Shown here piece after piece: positions 1 to 11,432 of a stretch of 64,000 nucleotides of DNA. The notes below the pieces were generated by a model. The model was not told the DNA's origin, did no database searches, and was given only the letters and a program-made list of their open reading frames with translations. Origin of the DNA: Yarrowia lipolytica (Eukaryota > Ascomycota > Dipodascomycetes > Dipodascales); assembly GCF_001761485.1 (NCBI RefSeq), contig NC_090773.1:806001-870000 (forward strand), given 5' to 3'. Numbering within the stretch: the first letter of the stretch is position 1; the number at the start of each line of letters is the position of its first letter. A program made the position numbers and the translations under genes.

Positions 1-605
<605 letters not shown>

Positions 606-857
606 GCCGAAGCAACAACAGTTAGAACAATCAATTATAATGAGAATCTTGGGTAGGTTGGAGATATCTACAGTATCATACAGTAGGAGTTGGTTGGGTT
701 GGTTGGATCAGTTCACGCTTTAGTGGACTAGACATAACTTAGTTGAAGACCTTAGTTGAGAATTACTTGACCAGGAAATAAGCCCGCGATAGCCATGTAC
801 AGTACGAATCAATACGAGTATGGGTGGTTGCTTAGCAAGACAATCAGGACAACACCT

Positions 858-932
858 CCACGGGTAACACGTGACTTCCCATACCACAACACCTCAACTC
901 CACGGGTAACACGTGACTTCCCCATACCCCAT
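858..932. repeat. Direct duplication, 42-bp period, two copies
   Basis: The segment CCACGGGTAACACGTGACTT starts at 858 and again at 900, each followed by CCC(C)ATACC. Each copy carries one ACACGTGAC box, so the duplication doubles a CACGTG element in the DPM1-IDH2 intergenic region. Confidence 0.85.
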
Positions 933-997
933 ACCCCTACCTCTACCCACCTGCAGGTATGACAGCCATTAGGTTATTGACACGCATCACGAAATGA

Positions 998-1013
998 TTT
1001 AGGGTTAGGGTTT
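998..1013 (+). promoter_or_regulatory. TTAGGG-type double motif
   Basis: The sequence TTTAGGGTTAGGGTTT holds two head-to-tail TTAGGG units. It resembles the target of Myb-type Tbf1/Tay1 telomere-repeat factors. Assigning a binding factor is inference. Confidence 0.4.
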
Positions 1014-1109
1014 ATGAGATATAGCTGCACAGCGTGGGTCTGTCTCTGTCTCTCGTCTTCAAGGGTAGGGGTACTTGTCCTCTACTTGTAGCATCCTATC
1101 ATCCGCGAT

Positions 1110-1120
1110 AGGGTTAGGGT
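1110..1120 (+). promoter_or_regulatory. TTAGGG-type motif
   Basis: AGGGTTAGGGT is a second TTAGGG-like element about 1.1 kb upstream of IDH2; a third (CAGGGTTAGGGA) lies at 1645-1656. Same possible Tbf1/Tay1 class. Confidence 0.35.
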
Positions 1121-2216
1121 AGCGGAAAATATTGGGCCTGTGGGAGTGTTTTTAGGGAAAAGCCGGTGGGGTCCATTGCGAGGTTTGCGGCACAATCCGG
1201 ATATAAAACCGAGCCGTTTGAGCCGTGCGTGCAATTAGACGGACTTACAAGGTCGGTATTTGGTCTGTTTATATTATTTTTTTGAACATGGCACTGTGTT
1301 CTATTTCTGTTTTACCTCATGGTTAGACGGCTCTATATTTTGAGGTGATTTTGGCGGTGGGATATTTCTATGAATGGGTCCAGAATGGGCAATAGTTGGG
1401 CTAGCGGCGTTCTGAAAGTACAATTGTGCTGTGCGGATGTCCATGAGAAAGTTGGTACTTGCGTCTCTCCCATTGCTCCATGTTTCGCCCTGTTTTTCAC
1501 AGCTCCTTTGGACCTTGTATTCCTGCGATCAAACAGCGTATGAAGCTAAAATTGCGTTTTTCGGAGACGATTGGCTCGGACTTAAGAGGGAGCTGTGGGA
1601 GAGGACTTGGAAGGGCGATAGAGGGAGCGATTGGACGGGCTTTACAGGGTTAGGGATCCGTATCATTGATTTTACGGGCCAAACCCTTCCACCGCCTTTC
1701 CTGTCGCTCCCCAACCCCCCAATTGAACCCGTTATCCAGCTTAACATATAGTTACATATTCCTCAGACTTTGGCGTACATTCATCTTTTTTGCCAGTGCA
1801 GCTTTTTTGCAGTGCCAGTTGCATATTGTTTATCCGGGGGATGAGGGGAGTTAGACGGACGTGGGTAGGGGTAGGGGTTTAGGGGACCGAACAGGAGCCC
1901 TCGGATATACATGGGGATGCCAAGCATAGCAATTCCCGGTCAATCCGGACACCCTAGCCCCAATAATGAGCCCTCCAGGAGCTCCAGACACCAGCAGTCC
2001 CTCAAACCCTATTGGTTCTTACGCAGCAAAGTGTTGGTCCATCACTACGCTCCCAACCCGTGTGTCTTTGTGTTTTTGGTGCTTGTGTAATGTTAATTTT
2101 TTTTCCCTTTGGTCCCACGTTCCCTCCTTCCACACACTACACCTTAGCGCGATTTACTCGTCGACATCACTTTTTTTTCTTGTCGCCAACTTCGTGGAAC
2201 CCCCAAAGAAATCACA

Positions 2217-3958
2217 ATGCTCAACCTTAGAACCGCCCTTCGAGCTGTGCGACCCGTCACTCTGGTGAGTATCTCGGAGCCCGGGACGGCTACCAACACA
2301 CAAGCAAGATGCAACAGAAACCGGACTTTTTAAATGCGGATTGCGGAAAATTTGCATGGCGGCAACGACTCGGAGAAGGAGCGGGACAATTGCAATGGCA
2401 GGATGCCATTGACGAACTGAGGGTGATGAGAGACCGGGCCTCCGATGACGTGGTGGTGACGACAGCCCGGCTGGTGTTGCCGGGACTGTCTCTGAAAAGC
2501 AATTTCTCTATCTCCGGTCTCAACAGACTCCCCTTCTCTAGCTCAATTGGCATTGTCTTCAGAAGGTGTCTTAGTGGTATCCCCATTGTTATCTTCTTTT
2601 CCCCAATGTCAATGTCAATGTCAATGGCTCCGACCTCTTTCACATTAACACGGCGCAAACACAGATACCACGGAACCGACTCAAACAAATCCAAAGAGAC
2701 GCAGCGGAATAATTGGCATCAACGAACGATTTGGGATACTCTGGCGAGAATGCCGAAATATTTCGCTTGTCTTGTTGTTTCTCTTGAGTGAGTTGTTTGT
2801 GAAGTCGTTTGGAAGAAGGTTCCCAATGTCACAAACCATACCAACTCGTTACAGCCAGCTTGTAATCCCCCACCTCTTCAATACATACTAACGCAGACCC
2901 GATCCTACGCCACTTCCGTGGCCTCTTTCACCGGCCAGAAGAACTCCAACGGCAAGTACACTGTGTCTCTGATTGAGGGAGACGGTATCGGAACCGAGAT
3001 CTCCAAGGCTGTCAAGGACATCTACCATGCCGCCAAGGTCCCCATCGACTGGGAGGTTGTCGACGTCACCCCCACTCTGGTCAACGGCAAGACCACCATC
3101 CCCGACAGCGCCATTGAGTCCATCAACCGAAACAAGGTTGCCCTCAAGGGTCCCCTCGCCACCCCCATCGGTAAGGGCCACGTTTCCATGAACCTGACTC
3201 TGCGACGAACCTTCAACCTGTTCGCCAACGTCCGACCTTGCAAGTCCGTCGTGGGCTACAAGACCCCTTACGAGAACGTCGACACCCTGCTCATCCGAGA
3301 GAACACTGAGGGTGAGTACTCCGGTATCGAGCACACCGTCGTCCCCGGTGTCGTTCAGTCCATCAAGCTGATCACCCGAGAGGCTTCCGAGCGAGTCATC
3401 CGGTACGCTTACGAGTACGCCCTGTCCCGAGGCATGAAGAAGGTCCTTGTTGTCCACAAGGCCTCTATTATGAAGGTCTCCGATGGTCTTTTCCTTGAGG
3501 TTGCTCGAGAGCTCGCCAAGGAGTACCCCTCCATTGACCTTTCCGTCGAGCTGATCGACAACACCTGTCTGCGAATGGTCCAGGACCCCGCTCTCTACCG
3601 AGATGTCGTCATGGTCATGCCCAACCTTTACGGTGACATTCTGTCCGATCTTGCCTCCGGTCTTATCGGTGGTCTTGGTCTGACCCCCTCCGGTAACATG
3701 GGTGACGAGGTCTCCATCTTCGAGGCCGTCCACGGATCCGCTCCCGACATTGCTGGCAAGGGTCTTGCTAACCCCACTGCTCTGCTGCTCTCCTCCGTGA
3801 TGATGCTGCGACACATGGGTCTCAACGACAACGCCACCAACATCGAGCAGGCCGTCTTTGGCACCATTGCTTCCGGCCCCGAGAACCGAACCAAGGATCT
3901 TAAGGGTACCGCCACCACTTCTCACTTTGCTGAGCAGATTATCAAGCGACTCAAGTAG
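2217..3958 (+). CDS. IDH2: NAD-dependent isocitrate dehydrogenase, subunit 2, mitochondrial
   Basis: This is the catalytic subunit of the octameric mitochondrial NAD-IDH, which oxidises isocitrate to 2-oxoglutarate in the TCA cycle. Exon 1 is 2217-2264 (start [16 protein letters not shown], a basic mitochondrial presequence). The intron is 2265-2896 (GTGAGT ... TACTAACGCAG, phase 0) and exon 2 is 2897-3958, giving 369 residues, the same length as yeast Idh2. The decarboxylating dehydrogenase signature is complete: [45 protein letters not shown] (isocitrate-binding arginines), [40 protein letters not shown] and [15 protein letters not shown]. The sequence is closer to Idh2 than to the regulatory Idh1. 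The start was chosen because it alone joins in frame to exon 2 and supplies a targeting peptide; it sits in a favourable CACAATG context. Confidence 0.95.
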
Positions 3959-4813
3959 ACGATATAACGATAATGATAATGATTTGATGTAATGTTGGAA
4001 GCGATATGTGTGATCATCAGAGCGAGAGAGTTGTTTTGTGGTGGAGAGAAATCAAGTAGTGATGATGAAGAAGGATTTACAAGTACAATGGAACGAGTAC
4101 TTGGAGTCGTAGTCGTACTGCAGTGCGTGCGTGTGTGTGCGTGTGTTGGAGAAAATCATTGGTGTATGGCGAGGCTGGTGAAGTTGCAGATGAAGACGGG
4201 TCTCAATACGGGTCTCGACCCGATAAGAAGTTTCAAATACGGAACTGTACCGTTGTATAACCGAGAGTTTGTGCTAAGAGTAGTAGTACATAGCATGGTG
4301 TCCGGTGATGTTTCGGAGATTACAAGTGGTGAGATGATGTGGTACATCGACTGGTGACGTTGGCTGGAGGAGGAAGATGGAGGGCGGGGGATGGGTGGAA
4401 AGGATGTGCGGAAGACAATTGTAGGTTTTATATACCAAAAAGTGTTTGTTATGGTGGTTTTAATGCTGTGAACGTATGTACTGTCCTTGTAGGGTGGCTC
4501 GTAAACAGTACATGCTCGTACTACACATTATACCGAGTCGGAGATGAAAATGTTGAGAGGTGGTTGGAGTGTTGAGTCCGAGAAATATGTGAGGAGTGGG
4601 CTTGAAGTTAGACTGTGAGTCTCGGCTTGTGGCTGTTGCTAGTTGCAAGATCATGTATCGGTACTGGTTCGAAGGGGGGAAGATCATAGCTGTTAAGCAG
4701 TGCCATGTCCAGATTCAAGGGCACCGCACCTGTTGGAGGTGTCTGATCTTTCCATTTCAGAAATGAATGCTTTTTACAAGACTGTTCCTCCACTCTCACC
4801 GACAGAATTGACC

Positions 4814-4848
4814 CAGAGTAATCCTGTCTTTCACAGAGGGTTACTCTG
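4814..4848. repeat. Inverted repeat / hairpin
   Basis: CAGAGTAATCC at 4814-4824 pairs with GGGTTACTCTG at 4838-4848 (11 bp including one G-T) around a 13-nt loop. There is no T tract after it, so it is not a typical pol III or bacterial-type terminator. Confidence 0.5.
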
Positions 4849-6125
4849 TCCCACCCAACTAACTTGTTGAAGTATTAGTTGCACTGTTGTCAACCTCAAC
4901 TGTACATCACCACCACTCAACAGGTAGAATAACACGGAGCTAGATGCGACTCCACTAACGATTGCCACGGTTCCAGTCGACCGCCTTCCAGTTGACGCTA
5001 ACCGTCCGGAAGAGCGAGCCGAGCTGTCAAAGTACAGGGTCTAGTTTTAGTCGCAGTAGCTCTTTCTTGTCAGCGATAGGGTTATACGAGACGAGAAGGT
5101 ACGAGCGGCCTAGACAAGACATGGCGGGGTGAGGGTGGGATGACAAGTTGGTCACGTGAAATGCCGGAGAAGTCGTGCGAGATACTATACCGCCGATGTC
5201 ATGTGCACGTCATGTCTCTTGATTCCAACTGACTAACTATGAGTGTCTCCCATGACTTCGGAGTTTCCCCGGGACTAATTTCAACTCCTGACCTCTTGTC
5301 TTTAGAGTGAAACTTTGGCCCATACGATGTTATTAAATTGTATTTGCAAGAACAACAAACAGGTGGTATTTTGGGGCGATCCGGATGTGGTTGGGGAGGA
5401 TGATACCGATCATATTACGCGTGCGGTATTTCTCTCGTCATTGAGAGCAATTGGTGTTGTTCAATGCGCATATTACTGCCATAAACTGGAGTTTCGAGAC
5501 TGTGCGTTACAAGTTCTGGTACAGTACCGATACGATCCAAGTAGGTACAGTCCTTGCACCGTTTCTGTCTCATCTGTCTCACCAACCCCTTCCTTGTTGC
5601 GCAGTTGCCTGCCTCTAGGAGCATATACTCCAGCATACACTTCCTCTCTTAGTATAGTCGAAACATGTCCAATGACACAGGATGTTCTGTATGCCTTCAA
5701 TAACCGGTGCATCATAATTCGGCCTACTACTTGTACTTGTACTATTATATTGTATTGGATGCTGGATAGTGCATGCGCGCATAGACCGAAGGTGACCAAG
5801 TGGGGTAGAATATTTAGTCGGGGAAATGGTCCCATTTTGCCGGCGTCTTTCGGAACCTTTCGGGAGCTATCGCCAGCTGTTAGTAGGTCTGCTGGTGTCC
5901 AGGTATCTTCCTCTGTAGCTCCTTCGTTAGCATGGTCATCTTATCTTCGGAGGTCGCGTTTTTAGGTTGGTTGGGAGAGTCTGTTTTTTCTTTTTGGTTT
6001 TTGGTGCGTCCTGTATGGAGCAAACGTTTGTGGGGGAGGGAGATTCGGGAGGAGATTCAGGCTGGTTTGACGGGTATTTCTCGGCCCAAGCCCAGCGGTG
6101 GGAGTTACCCAGCCCTCAAATCACC

Positions 6126-6149
6126 GCCCTAGCCCTCGCCCTAGCCCTC
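6126..6149. repeat. 12-bp perfect tandem duplication, C-rich TTAGGG-like
   Basis: GCCCTAGCCCTC occurs twice in a row. Read on the minus strand it is GAGGGCTAGGGC repeated, related to the GGGTTAGGG motifs elsewhere in the window. It lies about 390 bp upstream of ALT1. Confidence 0.7.
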
Positions 6150-6538
6150 TCCAAGCAGATGCTCTCAACATTACGTTTCGGCTTCTTTTGCTTATTGCCA
6201 AAGTCTATTTCTTCCGAGACTGGCCGGTCGTACCATTGTCTTGATCAGGGTCTGTAGCAAGTGTGGCTAAGCCGATAAGCTGATCAGGAAGTAAGCGTGC
6301 GGGCGGAGAGAAAGGTGGATCAGTAAAGGGCGTGGAGACCGCCAAAAAGGGCGAAAGGCCCCGAAAAAGGCCGCCAAACCTCTCCCCCACGCTAACTCCC
6401 CACAAACTTAGCTAATGCAGACTTTCCCCAGACACGTTTGCAGCTGGAGGGTGCCAACCATCCAACTAGTCTTTGGCCCTTCCTCTCTCTCTTGTCTTCC
6501 CCACAAACCTCCTCCGAAACCTACTTGCTCCAACAACC

Positions 6539-8029
6539 ATGCTGAGACAGGGTATAAAGCGTGCGGTGGTGCATGCCCGAGCCGTACAGGCCGTGTGCAA
6601 ACGAACCAACATGACCATCACCAAAAAAGATCTCAACCCCCAGGTGGTCAACGCCCAGTATGCCGTGCGAGGCAAGTTGGCGGTGCGGGCCGACGAAATC
6701 AAGGAGCAGATGCGAACCAACCCGTCGCTGTTCCCCTTTGACAAGGTCATCAACGCCAACATTGGCAACCCCCAGCAGCTCGACCAGAAGCCCGTCACTT
6801 TCTACCGCCAGGTCCTGGCTATGCTGCAGTACCCCGAGTTGATGGATCGGGCCGCCGACGTGGGCATCCCCAACGACGCAGTGCAGCGTGCTCGAAAGCT
6901 GCTGGACGACATTGGATCGGTCGGCGCCTACTCGTCGTCCCAGGGCGTCACCACCGTGCGAAATTCGGTGGCTAACTTCATCCAAAAGCGAGACGGCTAC
7001 GCAGCCTCGGCCTCCGACATCTACCTCACCACAGGAGCCTCCAACGCCGTCACTTTTCTGCTCACAACTTTGGCTCGAGGCGACGGATCGGACGGATTCA
7101 TGATCCCCATTCCCCAGTATCCCCTTTACACCGCCACCCTGACCCTGCAGAACTCCAACCCCGTCCCCTACTACCTGGACGAAGCCAAGGAGTGGGGCAC
7201 CAACATGGCTGCTCTCAACGACGCCGTCGAGTCCTCCAAGCACAAGCTCAAGGCCGTCGTGGTCATCAACCCCGGAAACCCCACCGGAGCTTGTCTCGGC
7301 GTCAAGGAAATCAAGGACATTCTGCTGCTGGCACAGAAGGAGGGCATTGCCGTGATCGCCGACGAGGTCTACCAGGCCAACATTTTTGCCTCTGGCCAGT
7401 TCCACTCCTTCAAAAAGGTCTGGTCCATTCTCAAGGAGGAGAACCCCGACTTCAACGTGCCCCTGGCATCTCTGCATTCCACCTCCAAGGGCAAGATCGG
7501 AGAGTGTGGCCAGCGAGGAGGCTACATGGAGCTCGTTGGTTTCCATGAGGACGTGATTGAGCAGATCTACAAGCTCTGTTCCATCTCTCTGTGTCCCGTT
7601 GTCACCGGACAGGCTCTTATTGAGTGTATGGTCAACCCCCCCGTTGAGGGAGACGAATCGTACCCTCTGTTCAACAAGGAAACCAACCACATTATGGATA
7701 CTCTCACCCAGCGAGCCAACCGGCTGTACGAGGCCTTCAAGGAGATGCCCAAGGTCTCCTGCGAGCCTCCCCAGGGCGCCATGTACCTGTTCCCCTCCAT
7801 CGAGCTGCCTGCTGGCGCCATTGCCGAGGCCGAGCGACACAACGAGCAGCCCGACGAGTTTTACTGCATGAAGCTGCTGGAGCAGACTGGTATCTGTGTT
7901 ATTCCTGGCTCTGGATTTGGCCAGAAGGATGGCACTTACCATTTCCGAACAACCTTCCTCGCACCTGGTGATGACTACGGAGAGAAGATTGTCAACTTCC
8001 ACAAGAAGTTTTTGGCTCAGTACGAGTAA
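6539..8029 (+). CDS. ALT1: Alanine aminotransferase, probably mitochondrial
   Basis: This PLP-dependent fold-type-I transaminase interconverts alanine plus 2-oxoglutarate with pyruvate plus glutamate. The first ATG of the open frame (6539) gives 496 residues. The N-terminus MLRQGIKRAVVHARAVQAVC is rich in Arg/Ala/Val with no acids, as expected of a mitochondrial presequence. Family signatures run in order: INANIGNPQQLDQKPVTFYRQ, YSSSQGVTTVRNSVANFI, FMIPIPQYPLY, VVINPGNPTGACL, VIADEVYQAN, and the PLP-lysine motif HSTSKGKIGECGQRGGY with Lys317. Near the end come PQGAMYLFPSI and an arginine in FRTTFLAP. The gene is convergent with the STIMATE-family gene 335 bp downstream. Paralogue assignment (ALT1 or ALT2) rests only on the targeting-like N-terminus. 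Confidence 0.93.
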   Translation: MLRQGIKRAVVHARAVQAVCKRTNMTITKKDLNPQVVNAQYAVRGKLAVRADEIKEQMRTNPSLFPFDKVINANIGNPQQLDQKPVTFYRQVLAMLQYPELMDRAADVGIPNDAVQRARKLLDDIGSVGAYSSSQGVTTVRNSVANFIQKRDGYAASASDIYLTTGASNAVTFLLTTLARGDGSDGFMIPIPQYPLYTATLTLQNSNPVPYYLDEAKEWGTNMAALNDAVESSKHKLKAVVVINPGNPTGACLGVKEIKDILLLAQKEGIAVIADEVYQANIFASGQFHSFKKVWSILKEENPDFNVPLASLHSTSKGKIGECGQRGGYMELVGFHEDVIEQIYKLCSISLCPVVTGQALIECMVNPPVEGDESYPLFNKETNHIMDTLTQRANRLYEAFKEMPKVSCEPPQGAMYLFPSIELPAGAIAEAERHNEQPDEFYCMKLLEQTGICVIPGSGFGQKDGTYHFRTTFLAPGDDYGEKIVNFHKKFLAQYE

Positions 8030-8364
8030 GTCTTTTCCGAACCAAGCAAGACCAACAAGACTTGCAGATCAAGCTGTTAATGTAACGTAGATTGTGTGCG
8101 GGGGCCTGAATGGTAGGTAACAGTACGACCATGGACAAGGCTCATTGCACTAACGAGAAGATGAAACTCATCTTTTAGAAGGAGCCGCAATTGTACTTGT
8201 ACGAAGACAGAATAAAATGTATACATATTGACAAGCAGAAGTTATAGTAGTTGGCATCGTGTGGTGAGGGAGACTCGATACTGCGGTATACATATATGAT
8301 AGGAGAACTCGTCACGGTTCATAGATGGGATAAATACATTAGTTTCTAGATGAGCAGAATCACT
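8030..8364. other. Convergent intergenic spacer
   Basis: This 335-bp spacer between the two convergent stops holds A/T-rich 3'-end sequence, a TTGTACTTGTACGAA element around 8190-8204, and AATAAAATG near 8211. No gene is seen. Confidence 0.6.
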
Positions 8365-9111
8365 TTACTTGAAGGTATGATAACTACTCTGGGCCAGCTG
8401 TTGGGGAATTCGCTCGGGGGCATCCACCTCGCCAATGTTGGGAACACTGTGGTAGTCCTGTCGGAACGAGTTGCTCTCTATAATGTTGTCGATCAGATAA
8501 TATTGCAGAGCATTCATGAAGAGAGGAAAGATGAGCATGACAAACGCCACCTGGAGATCGGGATTGTTATCAGTCCACTTTAGTAGGAAGGCGCCGATGT
8601 AATCCAGCCAGGGGAAGATGATGAACGACGTGGCAAGCACAATTTTCATTAAAACCATGGCCAAAAGATAAATCCCAGCCTGTTTCCAGAATGCCCGCCA
8701 TTGGGGAGGGTGGCCGTAGACTCCGGATTCAATCTCCGTCACCTTGAACTGTCTCTCAGCAATGTTGGTCACCAGCACCAGGAAGCCCCATAGAACAGGC
8801 ACTCCGACCGTAGTGTCCATTAGCACGTTGAGAAAGTAGTAGTCGCACGGATTATCACTCGTGTCGGGCACGTCTGTGCGCGAAGAGGTAAGAATCGAAA
8901 GGAAGAGATTCAGAAAATGCAAGCCGGCCGCTCCACAGAGCTGTTTCGAGACGTCAAAGAACCACACCCACCAGGGACGGCGAGGGACTTCATATTGACG
9001 TTTCACAACCAGGGTTAGGACCGCTAACACGCCCATCGATGCCTGAACTATCAGGGCAAACGGACCGAGCAGTTTGCACCCGGGAGGGTTCTTTGGGTGT
9101 TTTCCAAACAT
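8365..9111 (-). CDS. STIMATE/TMEM110-family vacuolar-type membrane protein
   Basis: The product is a 248-residue multi-pass membrane protein. It starts MFGKHPKNPPGCKLLGPFAL at the only in-frame ATG near the 5' end; the frame is open 33 nt further upstream but with no ATG. Hydrophobic segments fall at about residues 15-38, 52-75, 98-120, 145-172 and 188-205. Family landmarks are a W-rich stretch (PWWVWFFDVSKQLCGAAGLHFLNL), NPCDYYFLNVLMDTTVGVP and GHPPQWRAFWKQAGIYL, typical of the STIMATE family, whose budding-yeast member YPL162C is a putative vacuolar membrane protein. The animal member promotes STIM1-linked Ca2+ entry. Fungi lack STIM1, so the role here is unknown. The end of the gene faces the end of ALT1. 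Confidence 0.8.
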   Translation of the reverse strand: MFGKHPKNPPGCKLLGPFALIVQASMGVLAVLTLVVKRQYEVPRRPWWVWFFDVSKQLCGAAGLHFLNLFLSILTSSRTDVPDTSDNPCDYYFLNVLMDTTVGVPVLWGFLVLVTNIAERQFKVTEIESGVYGHPPQWRAFWKQAGIYLLAMVLMKIVLATSFIIFPWLDYIGAFLLKWTDNNPDLQVAFVMLIFPLFMNALQYYLIDNIIESNSFRQDYHSVPNIGEVDAPERIPQQLAQSSYHTFK

Positions 9112-10487
9112 TGTGTCGAAGAAATTGGAAGAGGGAGGATGCAAGTTAAGAAGTGGAAATGAGGTATTTCCGGGAGAAAGCGGTATCTACTTGTTGGTGA
9201 TGATGAGTAGAATCTGGTGGGGAACTCGGATTTTTTGTGTAGTCGAAAATAGGCGACTTGGACTCTTGCCTACGCTTGTGTAGGTTACCTAAGCCGGATT
9301 GTTGAGTGGCGTAATTGCAAGGAATTCAGAAAATCAGAAAATAAAAATACCACAATGCTCGTGAGACGCCTGTGATTCCTGTGGTGGTGTCTGATTTGTC
9401 GTATCGTCAGTATTCGCCGAGATTCAACAAAAATGAAATATGAATGCTAACAGAAGGACGTTGGGCTGCGTACCGGAAGACGCTAGTCTGTGTCTGTGTC
9501 GTGAGAGCGGGCTGGCGACGTGGCAATTCCGAAAAACTGTCGTGCAAAAAGGGGGTTGGTGTCTGTATCTTACTCTACAGATCAGTGGCAAGGATGGTGT
9601 TGGGTTGCTAGCTGCAGTACATCTGTGAGATTTTACTTTATCGTTGGAACTCAGTTTGACCATGCTTATATTTTTTAATTTATTTTATTTATTTTTTTCA
9701 AGGAGAGGGGGAAAAAAAGTGGAGACGCTATCACGTGATTGAGAAGAGATGAGGACATGGAAATTGACCCAGGATGTTTCGGCAAACTTGTTAGTCACAT
9801 GATCCGATTACCGGTCGCTTCTGATCTTTTCTCGCCTACATAGATTGACCTTATCTCGGCATTGAGGCATATGTGGAGCCTCGGTGCATACCGAGTTTAC
9901 GCAACTGGTACAGTACATCCAGATACAGTACTTTCCTAAGTAATCGGTCATAGGAAGTTGGCTACTGTTTACTATCAGGTCTATCCCATAGATCTGGTCG
10001 CTAATTCCTTCCGCATTTCTTTCTGGAGTCCCATAAACTTTTTCCTTTGGATATGGGTACTTTGTCCTAATAAGCGTCGAGATTCCCATCTGAGACGGTG
10101 GACTAGTACCGATTGAGGCCACAAAAGTCCGAATCGAGACTCGCCCTGTGCGGCTGGAGGGATCTAACGACTGACGACATGAGGGTGAGTGGGTGAGAGG
10201 GTTGTACCATTGGAGAGTTTGGGGGCGGAGTGACATCCATGTTGTACGATACAAGAAATGACATACATTCGACAGCGACAAGAGGTTTGATCGAAGATGA
10301 TTATTGTCACTGATTGGAAGATTCCCTATCAGTATCATGAGATTTACTGCTACAATTATTATGTTTACTGCTACATACAATTGAAGGTACTACTTCTCAT
10401 CCATACCCTCGCCATACGATACTCAATGCTCTAAATTAACATTCACTAAGGCCCTAGTGTACATCCATCTCATCTACCTTCTAATAG
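9112..10487. other. Intergenic region
   Basis: No supported gene. The sequence has a T-rich block (9668-9700), a palindromic ATCACGTGAT box (9731-9740), a CACATGATCC element near 9796, and long open but ATG-less stretches without protein-like features. Confidence 0.6.
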
Positions 10488-11432
10488 TCATCTTCGTCTG
10501 ATTTTTCTAGCGACTGAGGCTGAGGGGCATCTGGACCAGGCACCAGGCCGGCGCAGATTCAACTTTCCAAACATTCCCTCTCTCAAATCAATGTATCCAA
10601 AGCTGTGGTACTTCATGCGCGTGATTGCAATCTCCTCTGCCTTCTTTATGTCTCGTGATATCGAGTTGATCAAGCTGTTGGGACTGCCTGTATATGGCGC
10701 TGGGTGGAAGTTTGCTGCAGGCTCTGGGCTGTAATCTTCAAACGTCTCGAGGTCATATGCCTCGTAGTCCATTTCCAGAATGTCGTTGGTGTCGCAGAAC
10801 GGCGCGGCTTTGACTTGGATCGGTAGAATGAACTCTTGAAGCAGAGGAGTATTCCTTGAAGGTGTAGGGGATCTGCCTGTTGAAGAAGTGCTTCGCGAGT
10901 AGTGGTAGGTCAAGTTGTTGTTGATATTAGTCTCCGGAGAGGGAGTAGGAGGGTATGACTCGACTGCCCGACCTGCAGGAACTGACACATGGTACTGCTG
11001 TTGGCCATAGGTTGCTGGATAAGCTGCAGCATATACCGAGTTGAGAGGATGAGAGGCAGCTGCTGGTGCTTGAAATTGTTGATCAAACACGACTTCCTGA
11101 TGTGAGTTTGAGGTAGACGAGGCATTACTGCTAGTACTGGAGGTTGTAGCCGCGATCATATGGTGGGCTGGAGGTTGAGTAGTACTTGTGCCATTACTGG
11201 ACGTTACCAGGCTCTGGTGGCCAATATTTTGCGATGGTGGGTTTTGTTGAGTATAAGGAGCAACGGACTGCCCTTGAATCGGCCCAAAGTCGTGCTGACC
11301 AAGAATATGATCAATGGTAATCGCGTCGCCGAGCTGATAGTCGTTCATGCTGTCATGTTGCGGAAATCCAGAGCCATATTCCGGGGTAGATATGTTTATA
11401 AGTAGTATGTGATATTGAGAATAATCCCACAT
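10488..11432 (-). CDS. Orphan protein, Q/S/T/N-rich with conserved-looking C-terminal block
   Basis: This 314-codon ATG-started frame has no family I recognise. Residues 1-60 carry mixed sequence with DAITIDHILGQHDFGP. Residues 60-200 are low-complexity (Gln, Ser, Thr, Asn, Ala, Pro), including SSTSSNASSTSNS and a SYPPTPSPET phospho-site-like patch. The C-terminal 110 residues are more complex: NDILEMDYEAYDLETFEDYS, then SRDIKKAEEIAITRMKYHSFG, and a basic tail ending ARKIRRR. The disordered Q/S-rich middle and basic tail are common in fungal transcription regulators, but no DNA-binding domain is visible, so nuclear function is a guess. A second ATG (Met29, MNDYQLGDAITID) could also serve as the start. 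No intron is evident. Confidence 0.6.
   Translation of the reverse strand: MWDYSQYHILLINISTPEYGSGFPQHDSMNDYQLGDAITIDHILGQHDFGPIQGQSVAPYTQQNPPSQNIGHQSLVTSSNGTSTTQPPAHHMIAATTSSTSSNASSTSNSHQEVVFDQQFQAPAAASHPLNSVYAAAYPATYGQQQYHVSVPAGRAVESYPPTPSPETNINNNLTYHYSRSTSSTGRSPTPSRNTPLLQEFILPIQVKAAPFCDTNDILEMDYEAYDLETFEDYSPEPAANFHPAPYTGSPNSLINSISRDIKKAEEIAITRMKYHSFGYIDLREGMFGKLNLRRPGAWSRCPSASVARKIRRR

Larger units (their letters stand above)
606..2216. other. Intergenic region DPM1-IDH2
   Basis: There is no convincing gene in these 1.6 kb; the open stretches lack protein-like composition. The region holds the 3' flank of DPM1, a 42-bp direct duplication with CACGTG cores, three GGGTTAGGG-type motifs, and the pyrimidine-rich promoter flank of IDH2 (T runs around 2095-2185). 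Confidence 0.7.
3959..6538. other. Intergenic region IDH2-ALT1
   Basis: No supported gene lies in these 2.6 kb. Visible items are a GT-rich run at 4124-4146, a hairpin at 4814-4848, a TCACGTGA box at 5152-5159, ACTTGTACTTGTACT at 5731-5745, and a perfect 12-bp duplication at 6126-6149. A 216-codon open stretch at 5315-5965 has no ATG at its start and an unlikely composition. Confidence 0.6.

Noticed and set aside
2423-2494. Possible C/D snoRNA in the IDH2 intron (GTGATGA ... CTGA)
   Set aside because: The boxes are about 70 nt apart, but there is no terminal stem or clear internal C'/D' pair.
2888-3925. Long antisense frame over IDH2 (and similar ones over ALT1, the phosphatase, WBP1 and FTR1)
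   Set aside because: These arise from the strong codon bias of the real genes on the other strand.
5315-5965. 216-codon open frame between IDH2 and ALT1
   Set aside because: It opens on TTG, its first ATG is internal, and the sequence (repeated Thr/Cys/Ser runs from ACTTGTACTTGT repeats) is not protein-like. No domain is recognisable.
9808-10380. 190-codon minus-strand frame
   Set aside because: It opens on TTG with no ATG near the start, and the composition is not that of a known fungal protein.
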